NCBI RefSeq assembly: GCF_012922555.1
Contig: NZ_WIPK01000012.1
Coordinates: 1-64,000 of the forward strand
Source: Paraclostridium dentum
GTDB lineage: Bacteria > Bacillota > Clostridia > Peptostreptococcales > Peptostreptococcaceae
Length of the DNA: 64,000 nt
Reading direction: 5' to 3'
Shown: piece after piece, positions 34,580-44,782 of the stretch
Numbering within the stretch: the stretch's first letter is position 1
Layout: every line of letters begins with the position of its first letter
Translations under genes and position numbers: made by a program
The notes under the pieces: generated by a model
What the model was told of the DNA's origin: nothing
What the model saw: the letters and a program-made list of their open reading frames with translations, nothing else
Database searches by the model: none

Positions 34580-36640
34580 ATGAAAAAAAGAGAATTAGCT
34601 ATAGTAACATTAAAAAAAGATGCAGGAGAAATATATGCAAATCAAATAAATTATTTTTTAGGAGACAGTATAAAGATAAACCTGTATTCTTTTGAAGAGG
34701 GCGGATTTACTTTCTTTGAAGAAAAACTAATTCTTCTTTCTGTAAATTTAAAATATGAAGAAATCTTAAAGATGTGCAATTCAGATGCACAAATAATCAT
34801 ACCTAATTTAACTTTTGAGAAATCAAGTTTTGAAAAAATATGCAAGATAAATAAAAACGAAACTGTATTCGTTTATAATTTATCAAAAAGTATGGCATTA
34901 GAAACAATAGCAATTATATATAGATTAGGTGTAGACATACCAAATCTTATACCTTGCTATACTGAGATGGAAAAGATACCAGAAAACTCAATAGTTCTTA
35001 CACCAGGAGAAAAATTAAATATAGAAGCTAAAAATTGCAAGATTATAGATTTAGAATATAGAATAATAGATTTAAGTTCTATTGCAGACATAGCTATGAA
35101 GCTCAACTTAGAAAGGCTTATTCAAGAGGATTTAGTAAAAAAATTTATGGATAAGATTGTTCCAATTAGCTATATAACAGAAAAACTTTTAGTAACCCAA
35201 ACTAAACTAGAGAATCAATTTGATTTCTTGTTATCTGCAATTGACGATGGCATTATTGGAGTTAGCAATGAGGGGATAGTGCAGTTTTATAGTCACGTAG
35301 CCAGAGAAATATTGTCTATCAATGGAAATGAAATGATAGGGAAATATATAGGTGAATATGTAAAATCTCTAGACTTTGATCAAATAATTAAAAAAGAAGT
35401 TCCGTATTTTCAAAAACTTATTAAAGTAAATAATATAGATATAAACATGGAGGTTAAATACACGCACATAAGTGTTTTTAATGGATTTATAATAAAAGTA
35501 TCCAAATTCCATCAAGCTGAAAAGAAACAAGCAAAGTTAAGGGCACAGTTAATGAGCTCAGGAAATGTAAGTAAATATAATTTTGACGATATAATTGGGT
35601 GTAGTGACTCTATAAAAAATACAAAAAAAATTGCATATAAAATGGCTCAATCTGATTCATCTATTCTTATAATTGGTGAAAGTGGTACAGGTAAAGAGTT
35701 ATTTGCACAATCCATACATAGTGCATCAAGACGAAGCCAAGGCCCGTTTGTAGCTGTAAACTGTAGCACTTTTCAAGAAGGATTATTGCAAAGTGAACTT
35801 TTCGGATATGATGAAGGTGCATTTACAGGAGCTAGAAAAGGTGGAAAAATTGGATTATTTGAATTAGCTAATAAAGGTACTATCTTTCTAGATGAAATAG
35901 GAGAAATGGACTTGAACTCTCAAGCTACACTTCTTAGAGTAATTCAAGAAAAACAAATTAGAAGAGTTGGTTCAGATAAGATTATAGATGTGGATATAAG
36001 AATTATAGCAGCTACCAATAGAGATTTAAAAAAGCTAGTATGCGAAAATAAATTTAGAAAAGATTTATTTTATAGATTAAATGTATTGCCATTAAAAATT
36101 GCACCACTTAGAAATCGAAATGAAGATGTATTTTTAATTTTCGAATCATTTAAGAAAAATCTTGATGTAAAGTTTAGTCTTTCGGATGAACTTGTTGAGG
36201 TTTTTAAAACATATAGCTGGGAAGGGAATATAAGAGAATTAAGAAATTTAGTAGAGTATTGTTCATATTTAGATAAAAGTATAATAGAAATATATGATTT
36301 ACCTGAGTATATGTTAGAATCAATAAAACATAAAGATTATTGCTTAGAATTATCGAATAAAAATGATATTAAAAATATATCAAATTTAAAAAGAGATTTA
36401 AGAGATTACATATTTGTATTAGAAAAAATAAATAACGCATATGTTTTAAAACAGAGAATAGGAAGAAGAAAAATATATGAATATGCGTTAGAAGAAAAAA
36501 TATTTTTAACAGAGCAACAAATTAGAAGTATATTAATAGAATTGCAAGAGTTTGGATTTGTAAAAATTTTATCTGGACGAGGTGGATCGGTAATAACAGA
36601 AAAAGGAATTCTATTTTTAGAAGAAAATAAAAGGGTTTGA
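34580..36640 (+). CDS. Sigma-54-dependent transcriptional activator with PAS and C-terminal winged helix
   Basis: 686 residues. The N-terminal sensor region (1-190) is unassigned, with a PAS-like domain at about 210-310. The AAA+ domain has Walker A GESGTGKE near 366, GAFTGA at 413-418 for sigma-54 contact, Walker B TIFLDEIGEM and the Arg finger region FRKDLFYRLNVLP. Instead of the usual Fis-type HTH, the C-terminus (about 610-686) looks like a winged helix (LTEQQIRSILIELQEFG then GSVITEKG). The only two sigma-54 promoters I see in the window (33902 and 49088) are candidate targets. The sensed signal is unknown; the regulon suggests thiol or sulfur-amino-acid metabolism (inference). Confidence 0.9.
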   Translation: MKKRELAIVTLKKDAGEIYANQINYFLGDSIKINLYSFEEGGFTFFEEKLILLSVNLKYEEILKMCNSDAQIIIPNLTFEKSSFEKICKINKNETVFVYNLSKSMALETIAIIYRLGVDIPNLIPCYTEMEKIPENSIVLTPGEKLNIEAKNCKIIDLEYRIIDLSSIADIAMKLNLERLIQEDLVKKFMDKIVPISYITEKLLVTQTKLENQFDFLLSAIDDGIIGVSNEGIVQFYSHVAREILSINGNEMIGKYIGEYVKSLDFDQIIKKEVPYFQKLIKVNNIDINMEVKYTHISVFNGFIIKVSKFHQAEKKQAKLRAQLMSSGNVSKYNFDDIIGCSDSIKNTKKIAYKMAQSDSSILIIGESGTGKELFAQSIHSASRRSQGPFVAVNCSTFQEGLLQSELFGYDEGAFTGARKGGKIGLFELANKGTIFLDEIGEMDLNSQATLLRVIQEKQIRRVGSDKIIDVDIRIIAATNRDLKKLVCENKFRKDLFYRLNVLPLKIAPLRNRNEDVFLIFESFKKNLDVKFSLSDELVEVFKTYSWEGNIRELRNLVEYCSYLDKSIIEIYDLPEYMLESIKHKDYCLELSNKNDIKNISNLKRDLRDYIFVLEKINNAYVLKQRIGRRKIYEYALEEKIFLTEQQIRSILIELQEFGFVKILSGRGGSVITEKGILFLEENKRV

Positions 36641-36672
36641 TAGATAAGTAGTACAGTCTATCAAACTTTTTT
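36634..36672 (+). terminator. Intrinsic terminator overlapping the activator stop codon
   Basis: GTTTGATAGA/TCTATCAAAC with a 12-base loop and TTTTTTA tail. Confidence 0.85.
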
Positions 36673-36774
36673 ATTTTATAAATTATTTAATGTAAAGGAA
36701 CATAAAAAATTTTTTTGAATATTATATAGATTAGGGGGACTTTACTTGGAAAAATTTTAAAAAGGAGGTTTTAT

Positions 36775-37557
36775 GTGAATAAATTAAAAGGTATTGATGT
36801 CAGTCATTGGACAGGCTATGTGAATTTTAAAGATGTTTTTAATAGTGGAATTCAAGTTGTTTATATAAAAGCAACAGAAGGAACTAATTATATAGATCCT
36901 AGATTTAGAGAGTACTATAATGAAGCAAGAGCAGCAGGACTAAAGATAGGTTTTTATCATTTTTTTAATCCTGTAAATTCTGGAACGCCTAAAGAACAAG
37001 CTCAACATTTTGTAAGTACGATAAAGGAATTAAAATGCGATTGCAAGTTAGTTTTAGATTTAGAAAAAACAGGAGGACTAAGTAAATCAAAGTTATCCAG
37101 ACAGGCAATAGAATTTTTGGAGGAAGTTAAAATTTTAAGCGGATTGGATCTAGCTATTTACACGTATACTAAATTTGCTCAAAATAATTTAGATTCAGAA
37201 TCTGGACTAGGAAAATACTCTTTGTGGATAGCTCAATACGGAACCAGTAAACCGGAAAGTAATCCTATATGGGGAGAAAATTATGCTGGATGGCAATATT
37301 CTGAGTCAGGAATAGTTAGAGGAATAGAAAGTAAAACAGATCTAGATATATTTACTGAACAAATATTATTAAATGAATATAAAGAGGCAGATAGTGCTAG
37401 TAAAAAATCTGAAAATATTTATTACACAGTAAAAAGTGGAGATACTTTAAGTAAGATAGCTCAAATGTATAATACTACCTATCAATATTTAGCAAATATT
37501 AATAACATACCTGATCCAAACTTAATATATCCAGGACAAAAAATTAGAATAAATTAA
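36775..37557 (+). CDS. GH25 lysozyme with C-terminal LysM domain
   Basis: 260 residues. Glycoside hydrolase 25 domain (1-195): D8 in GIDVSHW, D-x-E in LVLDLEKTG, and the late Asp in KTDLDIF match the catalytic residues. A LysM peptidoglycan-binding domain (about 212-258: [18 protein letters not shown]) follows. Start: GTG at 36775 after AAGGAGG; the ATG at 36773 hits a stop at once. There is no signal peptide, unusual for a wall hydrolase, so release by lysis or use in the mother cell during sporulation should be considered. No phage genes are nearby. Confidence 0.9.
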   Translation: MNKLKGIDVSHWTGYVNFKDVFNSGIQVVYIKATEGTNYIDPRFREYYNEARAAGLKIGFYHFFNPVNSGTPKEQAQHFVSTIKELKCDCKLVLDLEKTGGLSKSKLSRQAIEFLEEVKILSGLDLAIYTYTKFAQNNLDSESGLGKYSLWIAQYGTSKPESNPIWGENYAGWQYSESGIVRGIESKTDLDIFTEQILLNEYKEADSASKKSENIYYTVKSGDTLSKIAQMYNTTYQYLANINNIPDPNLIYPGQKIRIN

Positions 37558-37566
37558 AGGAATTTC

Positions 37567-37604
37567 GAGATATTACCATAATATTTATGGTAATATCTTT
37601 TTTT
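37567..37604 (+). terminator. Intrinsic terminator after the lysozyme gene
   Basis: GATATTACCATAA/TATGGTAATATC with a T run. Confidence 0.9.
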
Positions 37605-37742
37605 AAAATATAAAAAAAGACATGAAAAATAAATTTTAGATAAGTTTTTATATTTGTAGGAATGTTGTAACTAAAGTTAAGCATAAAATATATATAATTT
37701 ATAATAAATAGATTATATAGCAACAAATCAGGGGGGAATAAA

Positions 37743-38873
37743 ATGAGTAAAAGTGAATTAAGGGTGGATATGAAAGCAGAAGCTAGGAGACAGTTAGCTG
37801 ATAATAAAATAGATATTACCATAGCTACTGTATTAGTTGGAATGATTACGTTTATACCACAGTTTTTAAGTGAAGAAATTTTCACATCGTATAGAATGAC
37901 ATTGGTTATAAGTATTATATCGATGCTTGTGTCTACTCCGTTAGTAGTAGGATTAAATATAGTATCTTTAGATTGTATAAAAGGGGAGAAAATCAAAGCA
38001 AAAGATATATTAAAAGGATTTAATATATTATATCAATCATATGGATCTATATTACTTCAGATGTCTATAACTTTTATTATGACTGCTCCTTTTATGGCTA
38101 TACCCATATTTTTAGTAAAAGATAGTCATACAAGATTAACTATGATTGCATTTATAAGTAGTATATCAAATTTATTTTTCTCTATAATTTTTTCACAACT
38201 TCAATACATTGTTGCAGATAAACAAGATATTTCATTAATTGAAGCTATTAAAAAATCTATCAGTATTATTAAAAATTATATTTGGGACTATATATTACTT
38301 TCATTAAGTTTTATTGGATGGATGCTTTTAGTTGGATTTACCTTTGGGATAGCATATATTTGGGTAGGACCTTATATTCAGTTAACATTTACAAATTTTT
38401 ATGAATATATAAAGAAAGATGAGTTAGACGCTTATGAAAAATCAAAATATAGAAGTCTAAAATCAGGACTATTAGTAGGTGTTTTATTATGTGCATACAT
38501 GACAATAGAAGCAAATATATCTCAAAGGGTACTTACACCGCCTATTATAAAAAAAATTATAGAAGACAATGATTTAAGACTTATAAGTTTTGATGAAGAG
38601 AAGAATTATTATATATCTGAAGAAGAAAGTATAGCGTATAAAATTGAACCTAATTATAATAACTTAAGTGATTTAAGTAAATATACAGTGGTTGTGAAAA
38701 AACATCCATTAGATTCTAAAAAAGGAGATAAAGTTAATTCTACAGTTATGTATATAATAGCAGATGAAGATAAGTTATTGGGGATAAGTTGTGAACCAAA
38801 CGGCCCAGATAAAAAAATAGAATCTTATAATCCGATTCCAGGAAAATTCGATATAAAAGGAAATAAATTATAA
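37743..38873 (+). CDS. DUF975-like integral membrane protein with C-terminal soluble domain
   Basis: 376 residues. Six hydrophobic segments between about 25 and 255 with the DUF975 pattern (KAEARRQLADNK at the N-terminus, GPYIQLTFTNFYEYI near 215). A hydrophilic domain of about 120 residues follows the last membrane segment and is longer than in typical DUF975 proteins. GGGGGG precedes the ATG. Function unknown; no operon partner. Confidence 0.83.
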   Translation: MSKSELRVDMKAEARRQLADNKIDITIATVLVGMITFIPQFLSEEIFTSYRMTLVISIISMLVSTPLVVGLNIVSLDCIKGEKIKAKDILKGFNILYQSYGSILLQMSITFIMTAPFMAIPIFLVKDSHTRLTMIAFISSISNLFFSIIFSQLQYIVADKQDISLIEAIKKSISIIKNYIWDYILLSLSFIGWMLLVGFTFGIAYIWVGPYIQLTFTNFYEYIKKDELDAYEKSKYRSLKSGLLVGVLLCAYMTIEANISQRVLTPPIIKKIIEDNDLRLISFDEEKNYYISEEESIAYKIEPNYNNLSDLSKYTVVVKKHPLDSKKGDKVNSTVMYIIADEDKLLGISCEPNGPDKKIESYNPIPGKFDIKGNKL

Positions 38874-38916
38874 AAAACGAATATGGTTGTCCTTAAAGAT
38901 AACCATATTCGTTTTT
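38874..38916. terminator. Bidirectional terminator between convergent genes
   Basis: AAACGAATATGGTT pairs with AACCATATTCGTTT (one bulge) and is flanked by A and T runs. Confidence 0.9.
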
Positions 38917-38937
38917 TTATTGAATTCGAAATATATT

Positions 38938-39825
38938 TTAATTAATAGAGAGATTTAAACTAGAAAATATATAATTCATAAATAAAGTTAAGTTATCATT
39001 TAGTTGTATATTTTTTTTTGTAATAATACATATATCCCATGTAAAGGAATTATCTTTAAATGGGATATAATTAATTTTACAATTAGGAGTATGGGCATAA
39101 TGTATGCTTATACCTATACCTTCATTGTGTTTACTTAAATCATGTATTAGAATCATCTCTTTACTCTCTTTAATTATATTAGGATCGAAATTACTTTCTA
39201 GACATTTTATTAAAAAATTATGATAGACCTTAGAAGACTTACTGCTAATTATTATATTTTCATTTTTTAAATCATTGAAATCTAGATAGTCTTTAGTGCA
39301 TAGAGGATGTGCTTTGCTTACAAGCGCGTATAATCTTTCACTTTTTATTAATTCGTAATCAAACTTATTTTTATCAAGATGTGATATAGCAAATCCTATA
39401 TCAACATGATTATTAAGAACAGCTTCTTCACATTCAAAGTCAGTATATTCTTCAATGATTAAATCTATATTAGGGTTAAACTCTTTAAAGTTATCAAATA
39501 AATCCATAGATAGTGAATTTAAAACCCCATATGAAACACCTATTTTTATAATGTGTTTATCTGTATGAGCCATTTCTTTTATTCCTTCAGTCAAAATATC
39601 AAATTGATATACTATAGAAACTGACTTGTCTTTTAAGTACTCACCGTATTTTGTAAGGTCACTTCCATTAGAATTTCTATAAAACAAAGGGGCGTTAATT
39701 TCTTTTTCGAGTGTACTGATTGCTTTGCTTAAACCTTGTTGAGATATGTATAAGTTTTTTGCAGCTTTTGAAAAACTTCCATGCTTGCAGACTTCTAAAA
39801 AATATTTTAAAGATCTAATATCCAT
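38938..39825 (-). CDS. LysR-family transcriptional regulator
   Basis: 295 residues from the ATG at 39825, which follows AGGTGGGG; a GTG nine bases upstream is inside that site. N-terminal winged HTH (SLKYFLEVCKHGSFSKAAKNL, ISQQGLSKAISTLE) and a periplasmic-binding-like effector domain. It is divergent from cooS with a 200-base shared regulatory region, the classic LysR layout, so regulation of cooS is the leading hypothesis. The effector is unknown. Confidence 0.9.
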   Translation of the reverse strand: MDIRSLKYFLEVCKHGSFSKAAKNLYISQQGLSKAISTLEKEINAPLFYRNSNGSDLTKYGEYLKDKSVSIVYQFDILTEGIKEMAHTDKHIIKIGVSYGVLNSLSMDLFDNFKEFNPNIDLIIEEYTDFECEEAVLNNHVDIGFAISHLDKNKFDYELIKSERLYALVSKAHPLCTKDYLDFNDLKNENIIISSKSSKVYHNFLIKCLESNFDPNIIKESKEMILIHDLSKHNEGIGISIHYAHTPNCKINYIPFKDNSFTWDICIITKKNIQLNDNLTLFMNYIFSSLNLSIN

Positions 39826-39926
39826 ATACCCCACCTTTTTTATGTTTTAATTTTAAATAAACCTTTTTTAATAAAAGTATAGCACTAAAAATTTAGATAA
39901 ACTATAAAATTCTCTTATAACTATAA

Positions 39927-39943
39927 GTTGTAATAGATACAAC
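39927..39943. promoter_or_regulatory. Inverted repeat in the lysR-cooS divergent region
   Basis: GTTGTA-ATAGA-TACAAC is a perfect 6-6 inverted repeat with a LysR-like T-N-A geometry. It lies about 100 bases before both genes, between their start sites. A second, weaker dyad TTGTT-ATTTA-AACAA follows at about 39950, and TACAAT at 39977-39982 could be the cooS -10. Confidence 0.45.
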
Positions 39944-40033
39944 AAAGTATTGTTATTTAAACAAGTATCTATCTGTTACAATTCAAAGTGAAAGTATATG
40001 CATATTTAATACTTTTATTAAGGGGGAATGAAT

Positions 40034-41950
40034 GTGGATAAGAAGTTAATGACTATCGATTTAAATAGCCAGGTATTGATAGAAAAAGCAGAAAAAGATG
40101 GTGTGGAAACTATGTATGATAGAAAGATTGCAGCAAAAGCTCAATGTGGGTTTGGATTACAGGGTACTTGTTGTAGGATATGTGCAATGGGACCTTGTAG
40201 GATTTCACAAAAAACTCCAAGGGGGTTATGTGGGGCCGATGAACACGTTATAGTAGGGAGAAATTTTGCAAGGATGTGTGCTGGAGGAACTGCTGCTCAC
40301 TCAGATCATGCTAGAGATATAGCACATACGATGGCTTTAACCAGTAAAGATGGAAATTACAAAATAATAGAAGAAGAGAAATTAATAAATTTAGCAATAA
40401 ATTGGGGTATAGAAACTGTGAATAAAGATATTTATGATATAGCGCATGAAGTGGCACATATAGCTTTAATGGAGTTTGGTAAACCTGATGGAGTATCAGT
40501 ATTTTTAAAAAATGCACCACTAAAGAGACAAAATATATGGAAACAGCTTGATATAGAACCAAGAGCAATTGATAGAGAAATAGCTACAGTTATGCATTCG
40601 ACGCATATAGGATGTTGTGCTGATATAGATAGTTTAATTAGTTTATCACTAAGAACATCAATGGCTGATGGTTGGCAAGGATCAATGATAGGAACTCAGT
40701 TTAGTGATATTATGTTTGGAACACCAACTCCTAGAGAGACAGAGGCAAACCTTGGAGTTTTAGAAGAAAGCAAAGTAAATATAATATTACATGGACATGA
40801 ACCTTCATTATCAGAAATGATAGTTTTAGCATCAGAAGACCCAGAGTTAGTAAGATTAGCAAAAGAGGTAGGTGCAGAGGGGATAAATATATCGGGGATG
40901 TGTTGTACAGGAAATGAAATAACTATGAGACATGGCATAAAAATAGCTGGAGATTTCCATCAACAAGAACTTGCAGTAATAACTGGTTCGGTGGAAGCTA
41001 TGATCGTAGATGTTCAATGTATATTCCCATCATTGTCTAGAGTTTCAAAGTGTTATCACACAAAATTTATCACAACATCCAAAAAAGCAAAAATTGCAGA
41101 TTCAATTTATATGGAGTTTAAAGAAGAAAATGCATATCAAGATGCTTTAAAAATTGTAAGAGAAGCAATTCTTAACTTTAAAAATAGGGATAAGTCTAAA
41201 GTTTTTATACCTGAATTAAAATCAAGAGCTACAGTTGGATATAGTACAAATGCAATAATAAAGCAACTTGATAAAGTTGTAAACAAAAACATAGAGGAGA
41301 CGGGAACAGTAAAGCCGTTAGTAGACTGTATAAAATCAGGAGTAATCAGGGGGGTAGTGGGAGTAGTTGGATGTAATAATGCTAGAGTAGCTTCAAATTT
41401 AGCCCATACAACAATAATGAAGGAATTAATAAAAAATGATATTTTAGTGGTTAGTACTGGATGTGGAGCTTCAGCAGCAGCTAAATTTGGGTTAATGGAC
41501 AAATCAGCAGCTAAAACACTTGCAGGTAAAGGACTTTCCAAAGTTTGTGAACTAATTGATATACCTCCAGTATTGCATATGGGATCATGTGTGGATTGTA
41601 GTCGTATACTAGAAGTTGCGTCAGAACTAGCTAATTTTGTAGATATGGATATAAGTGATCTTCCAATAGCAGGAGTGGCTCCAGAATGGATGTCTGAAAA
41701 AGCTGTAGCAATAGGAACATACATGGTAGCATCTGGTATAGATACTTATTTAGGAGTTATGCCTCCCGTAGGAGGATCATCAAAAGCAGTTCAAATATTA
41801 ACAAAAGACTTAAAAGAAAAATTGGGAGCCTCTTTCACTGTCAATGAAAACCCTAAGGAGTTAGCTAAAATTATAATTGAGGATATAGAAAAGAAACGTA
41901 AGTATTTTGAAAGCTTACATGATGAAAAAGTAGTTGCTAAAAATGAATAG
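40034..41950 (+). CDS. cooS: Ni-containing carbon monoxide dehydrogenase catalytic subunit
   Basis: 638 residues from the GTG at 40034, 7 bases after AGGGGG; the ATG at 40028 is only two bases from that site. CooS catalyses reversible oxidation of CO to CO2. The D/B-cluster cysteines lie in GLQGTCCRICAMGPCRI. I can place all six C-cluster ligands: the His of LHGHEP, then Cys of GMCC, DVQC, VGCNN, STGC and GSCVD; their spacings (38 and 30 residues where countable) match the crystallised enzymes. No cooC, cooF or acetyl-CoA synthase genes are adjacent, so it is a stand-alone CODH, perhaps acting with a ferredoxin encoded elsewhere. Confidence 0.94.
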   Translation: MDKKLMTIDLNSQVLIEKAEKDGVETMYDRKIAAKAQCGFGLQGTCCRICAMGPCRISQKTPRGLCGADEHVIVGRNFARMCAGGTAAHSDHARDIAHTMALTSKDGNYKIIEEEKLINLAINWGIETVNKDIYDIAHEVAHIALMEFGKPDGVSVFLKNAPLKRQNIWKQLDIEPRAIDREIATVMHSTHIGCCADIDSLISLSLRTSMADGWQGSMIGTQFSDIMFGTPTPRETEANLGVLEESKVNIILHGHEPSLSEMIVLASEDPELVRLAKEVGAEGINISGMCCTGNEITMRHGIKIAGDFHQQELAVITGSVEAMIVDVQCIFPSLSRVSKCYHTKFITTSKKAKIADSIYMEFKEENAYQDALKIVREAILNFKNRDKSKVFIPELKSRATVGYSTNAIIKQLDKVVNKNIEETGTVKPLVDCIKSGVIRGVVGVVGCNNARVASNLAHTTIMKELIKNDILVVSTGCGASAAAKFGLMDKSAAKTLAGKGLSKVCELIDIPPVLHMGSCVDCSRILEVASELANFVDMDISDLPIAGVAPEWMSEKAVAIGTYMVASGIDTYLGVMPPVGGSSKAVQILTKDLKEKLGASFTVNENPKELAKIIIEDIEKKRKYFESLHDEKVVAKNE

Positions 41951-42036
41951 TAAGTCTGGAAAAATAGGAGATGTAATAATATCCTTTAGAATATATAGAT
42001 TAAGATTAATTTGAACTTAAATTAAATAGATTTTTT

Positions 42037-42067
42037 AGCGCGTAGATTAAGTCTACGCTTTTTTATT
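42037..42067 (+). terminator. Intrinsic terminator after cooS
   Basis: GCGTAGA/TCTACGC with loop TTAAG and a run of T. Confidence 0.82.
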
Positions 42068-42095
42068 ACTAATTTGTTTTTATTTTTTTATATTG

Positions 42096-42123
42096 TTGAC
42101 AATTAAAAAATTTGAGCTATACT
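42096..42123 (+). promoter_or_regulatory. Sigma-A promoter of copA-copZ
   Basis: TTGACA at 42096-42101, a 16-base spacer and TATACT at 42118-42123. It places the transcript start at the edge of the CsoR-type operator. Confidence 0.78.
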
Positions 42124-42133
42124 TATAGTATAG

Positions 42134-42154
42134 ATATACCCCATGGGGGTATAT
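42134..42154. promoter_or_regulatory. CsoR-type copper-responsive operator
   Basis: ATATACCCC-ATG-GGGGTATAT: two perfect 9-base arms with the G/C tracts and flanking TA of CsoR boxes. It overlaps the start region of the copA promoter, so Cu-free CsoR would block transcription and Cu(I) would release it (known for the family). No csoR gene is in the window. Confidence 0.8.
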
Positions 42155-42245
42155 TAAGAATCAAAGCGGCTGCAAAATATAACAAAATAAAATTAGATAG
42201 ATTAAAGAGAAATAGTCTCTATAATAATATGAAAGGAGAAATAAA

Positions 42246-44744
42246 ATGAGTAGTTTAATAAATAAAAGCTATAAAATAACAGGAATGACATGTTCAGCCT
42301 GTGGAAAGGCTGCTGAAAGAGCAGTTAAAAAAGTCGATGGAGTAGTTAATCAAAGTGTAAATATGGCTACAGAAAAAATTAATATAGAGTATGACGGTGA
42401 TAAAGTTAAGTTTGAAGACTTAGCAAAAGCAATAAGAAAAGCAGGATACAATTTAATAGAAGATATCAATTACAATAAAGTAGATTTTAAGATAGGTGGA
42501 ATGACTTGTGCATCTTGTGCAAAAGCAATAGAAAGGGCTGTTAATAAGTTAGATGGAATAGAAGATATCAATGTAAATGTAGCTACAGAAAGAGCAACTA
42601 TCAACTATGATATATCTAAATTAAAATTAACTCAAATAAGAAATACTATTGAAAAAGCAGGGTATAAGGTGTTAGAAAAAAGTGAAAGTAAAAATGAAAA
42701 TTTAGATGAAGATAAGTTAATAAAAGAAAAAGAAATGAAAACACTGTTTACTAAGTTTTTAGTTGCAGTAGGATTTTCGATCCCCTTACTATATATAGCT
42801 ATGGGGCCTATGGTACCAAGTCCAATTGGGCCATGGCCAGTTCCAAATATTATAAACCCAACAACAAACTCTTTAAATTATGCTTTAATTCAATTAATAC
42901 TAGTGATACCAGTAATGATTGCAGGAAATAAATTCTATAAAAATGGATTTAAAGCAATTATAAATAAAAGCCCGAATATGGACTCACTGGTAGCTATAGG
43001 AACATTAGCAGCTTTTGTATATAGTCTATATACAACGTTTCAAATGGCTAACGCTAATATGGTATCAAGTCATGAACACCACCAATTATACTATGAAAGT
43101 GCAGGTATAATAATAGCTTTAATATTACTTGGTAAATATTTAGAGTCAAGATCAAAAGGAAAAACAAGTGAAGCTATTAAAAAGCTTATGGGACTTCAAC
43201 CTAAAGTAGCAATTGTTATAAAGAATAAAAAAGAAATAGAAATTCCAATTGAAGAGGTAGAAGTTGGAGATTTAATAGTCGTTAAGCCAGGAAGTAAAAT
43301 ACCTGTAGATGGTATAGTGATAGAAGGTCATACCTCTGTAGATGAGTCTATGCTTACAGGAGAAAGTATGCCTGTAGAGAAAAATATAGGAGATAAAGTT
43401 ACAGGAGCAAGTATAAATAAAAATGGAAGTATAAAATTTAAAGCAGAAAAGGTAGGATCGGACACAGCCTTATCTCAAATTATAAGATTAGTTGAGGATG
43501 CTCAAGGTAAAAAAGCTCCAATAGCAAAGCTTGCAGATACAGTATCTGGATATTTTGTTCCAACAGTTATAACAATAGCTATAGTAACGGCATTACTTTG
43601 GTTTACAATTGGAGGTCAAGGTGTAGAATTTGCGCTTACAATATTTATATCAGTACTTGTAATAGCATGCCCATGTGCCCTAGGGCTCGCGACACCTACA
43701 GCAATTATGGTTGGTACAGGTAAAGGAGCAGAAAATGGAATACTAATAAAAGGTGGAGAAGCATTAGAGTTAGCTCATAAGATAGATACTATAATCTTTG
43801 ATAAGACAGGAACAATAACAGAAGGTAAACCTAAAGTTACAGATATAGTTGTAAGTAAAAGTATAGATAAAGATTACTTATTAAAAATAGCGGCAAGTGC
43901 TGAAAAGGGCTCAGAACATCCATTAGGAGAAGCTATAGTAAGATTTGGAGAAGAAAAAAATATTGATTTCATGAAAGTAGAAAAATTCAGGGCTATACCT
44001 GGGTATGGTATAGAGGTAAGTATAGATAATAAAAACGTGTTACTTGGAAATAAAAAACTTATGGATGATAGAAAAATAAGTTTAGGAAATTTAAGTAAAA
44101 CATCAGATGAATTAGCAAGTCAAGGTAAAACACCTATGTATATAGCTTTAGAAAATGAGTTAGGAGGGATAATAGCAGTAGCTGATGTAGTTAAATCAAG
44201 TAGTAAAAAAGCGATAGATAAACTCCACAGCATGGGGATAAAAGTTGCTATGGTAACAGGAGACAACAAAAAAACTGCTAATGCTATAGCAAAAGAAGTT
44301 GGAATAGATATAGTACTAGCAGAAGTTTTACCTCAAGATAAATCAAACGAAGTTAAAAAACTTCAAAATCAAGGAAGATTTGTTGCAATGGTGGGTGATG
44401 GAATTAATGATGCTCCAGCGTTAGCGCAAGCAGATATAGGTATAGCTATAGGCAGCGGAACAGATGTAGCTATGGAATCAGCTGATATAGTACTAATGAG
44501 AAGTGATTTAATGGATGTACCAACGTCTATAAAATTAAGTAAAGAAACTATAAAAAATATCAAACAAAACCTATTTTGGGCATTTGCATACAACACAGTA
44601 GGAATACCAGTAGCAGCAGGAGTATTATATATATTTGGAGGACCATTATTAAATCCAATGATTGCAGCAGCGGCAATGAGTTTAAGCTCAGTATCTGTAA
44701 TTGGTAATGCACTTAGACTTAAAGGGTTTGAGTCTTATAAATAA
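42246..44744 (+). CDS. copA: Copper-exporting P1B-type ATPase
   Basis: 832 residues. Two N-terminal heavy-metal domains (C16-S-A-C19 and a second MTCASC near residue 86), membrane metal site C475-P-C477, phosphorylation site D519-KTGT, the SEHPLGEA nucleotide-binding HP motif and [10 protein letters not shown]. It exports Cu(I). It forms an operon with copZ and is controlled by the CsoR-type operator upstream. GAAAGGAG precedes the ATG. The first metal-binding domain has GKAAERAV after its CXXC, slightly atypical but otherwise complete. Confidence 0.96.
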   Translation: MSSLINKSYKITGMTCSACGKAAERAVKKVDGVVNQSVNMATEKINIEYDGDKVKFEDLAKAIRKAGYNLIEDINYNKVDFKIGGMTCASCAKAIERAVNKLDGIEDINVNVATERATINYDISKLKLTQIRNTIEKAGYKVLEKSESKNENLDEDKLIKEKEMKTLFTKFLVAVGFSIPLLYIAMGPMVPSPIGPWPVPNIINPTTNSLNYALIQLILVIPVMIAGNKFYKNGFKAIINKSPNMDSLVAIGTLAAFVYSLYTTFQMANANMVSSHEHHQLYYESAGIIIALILLGKYLESRSKGKTSEAIKKLMGLQPKVAIVIKNKKEIEIPIEEVEVGDLIVVKPGSKIPVDGIVIEGHTSVDESMLTGESMPVEKNIGDKVTGASINKNGSIKFKAEKVGSDTALSQIIRLVEDAQGKKAPIAKLADTVSGYFVPTVITIAIVTALLWFTIGGQGVEFALTIFISVLVIACPCALGLATPTAIMVGTGKGAENGILIKGGEALELAHKIDTIIFDKTGTITEGKPKVTDIVVSKSIDKDYLLKIAASAEKGSEHPLGEAIVRFGEEKNIDFMKVEKFRAIPGYGIEVSIDNKNVLLGNKKLMDDRKISLGNLSKTSDELASQGKTPMYIALENELGGIIAVADVVKSSSKKAIDKLHSMGIKVAMVTGDNKKTANAIAKEVGIDIVLAEVLPQDKSNEVKKLQNQGRFVAMVGDGINDAPALAQADIGIAIGSGTDVAMESADIVLMRSDLMDVPTSIKLSKETIKNIKQNLFWAFAYNTVGIPVAAGVLYIFGGPLLNPMIAAAAMSLSSVSVIGNALRLKGFESYK

Positions 44745-44782
44745 TATTGATAATTATAAAAAATTTAAGGAGATATTTAACT

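Noticed and set aside
36775-37557. Prophage lysis module suggested by the GH25-LysM lysozyme
   Set aside because: No holin, tail, capsid or integrase genes and no base-composition shift surround it.
40034-41950. Apparent loss of the last C-cluster Cys, because no Cys occurs in the final 110 residues of CooS
   Set aside because: Re-counting ligand spacings (38 residues GMCC to DVQC, 30 residues GCNN to STGC, then GSCVD) places all six ligands; the last one is the GSCVD Cys.
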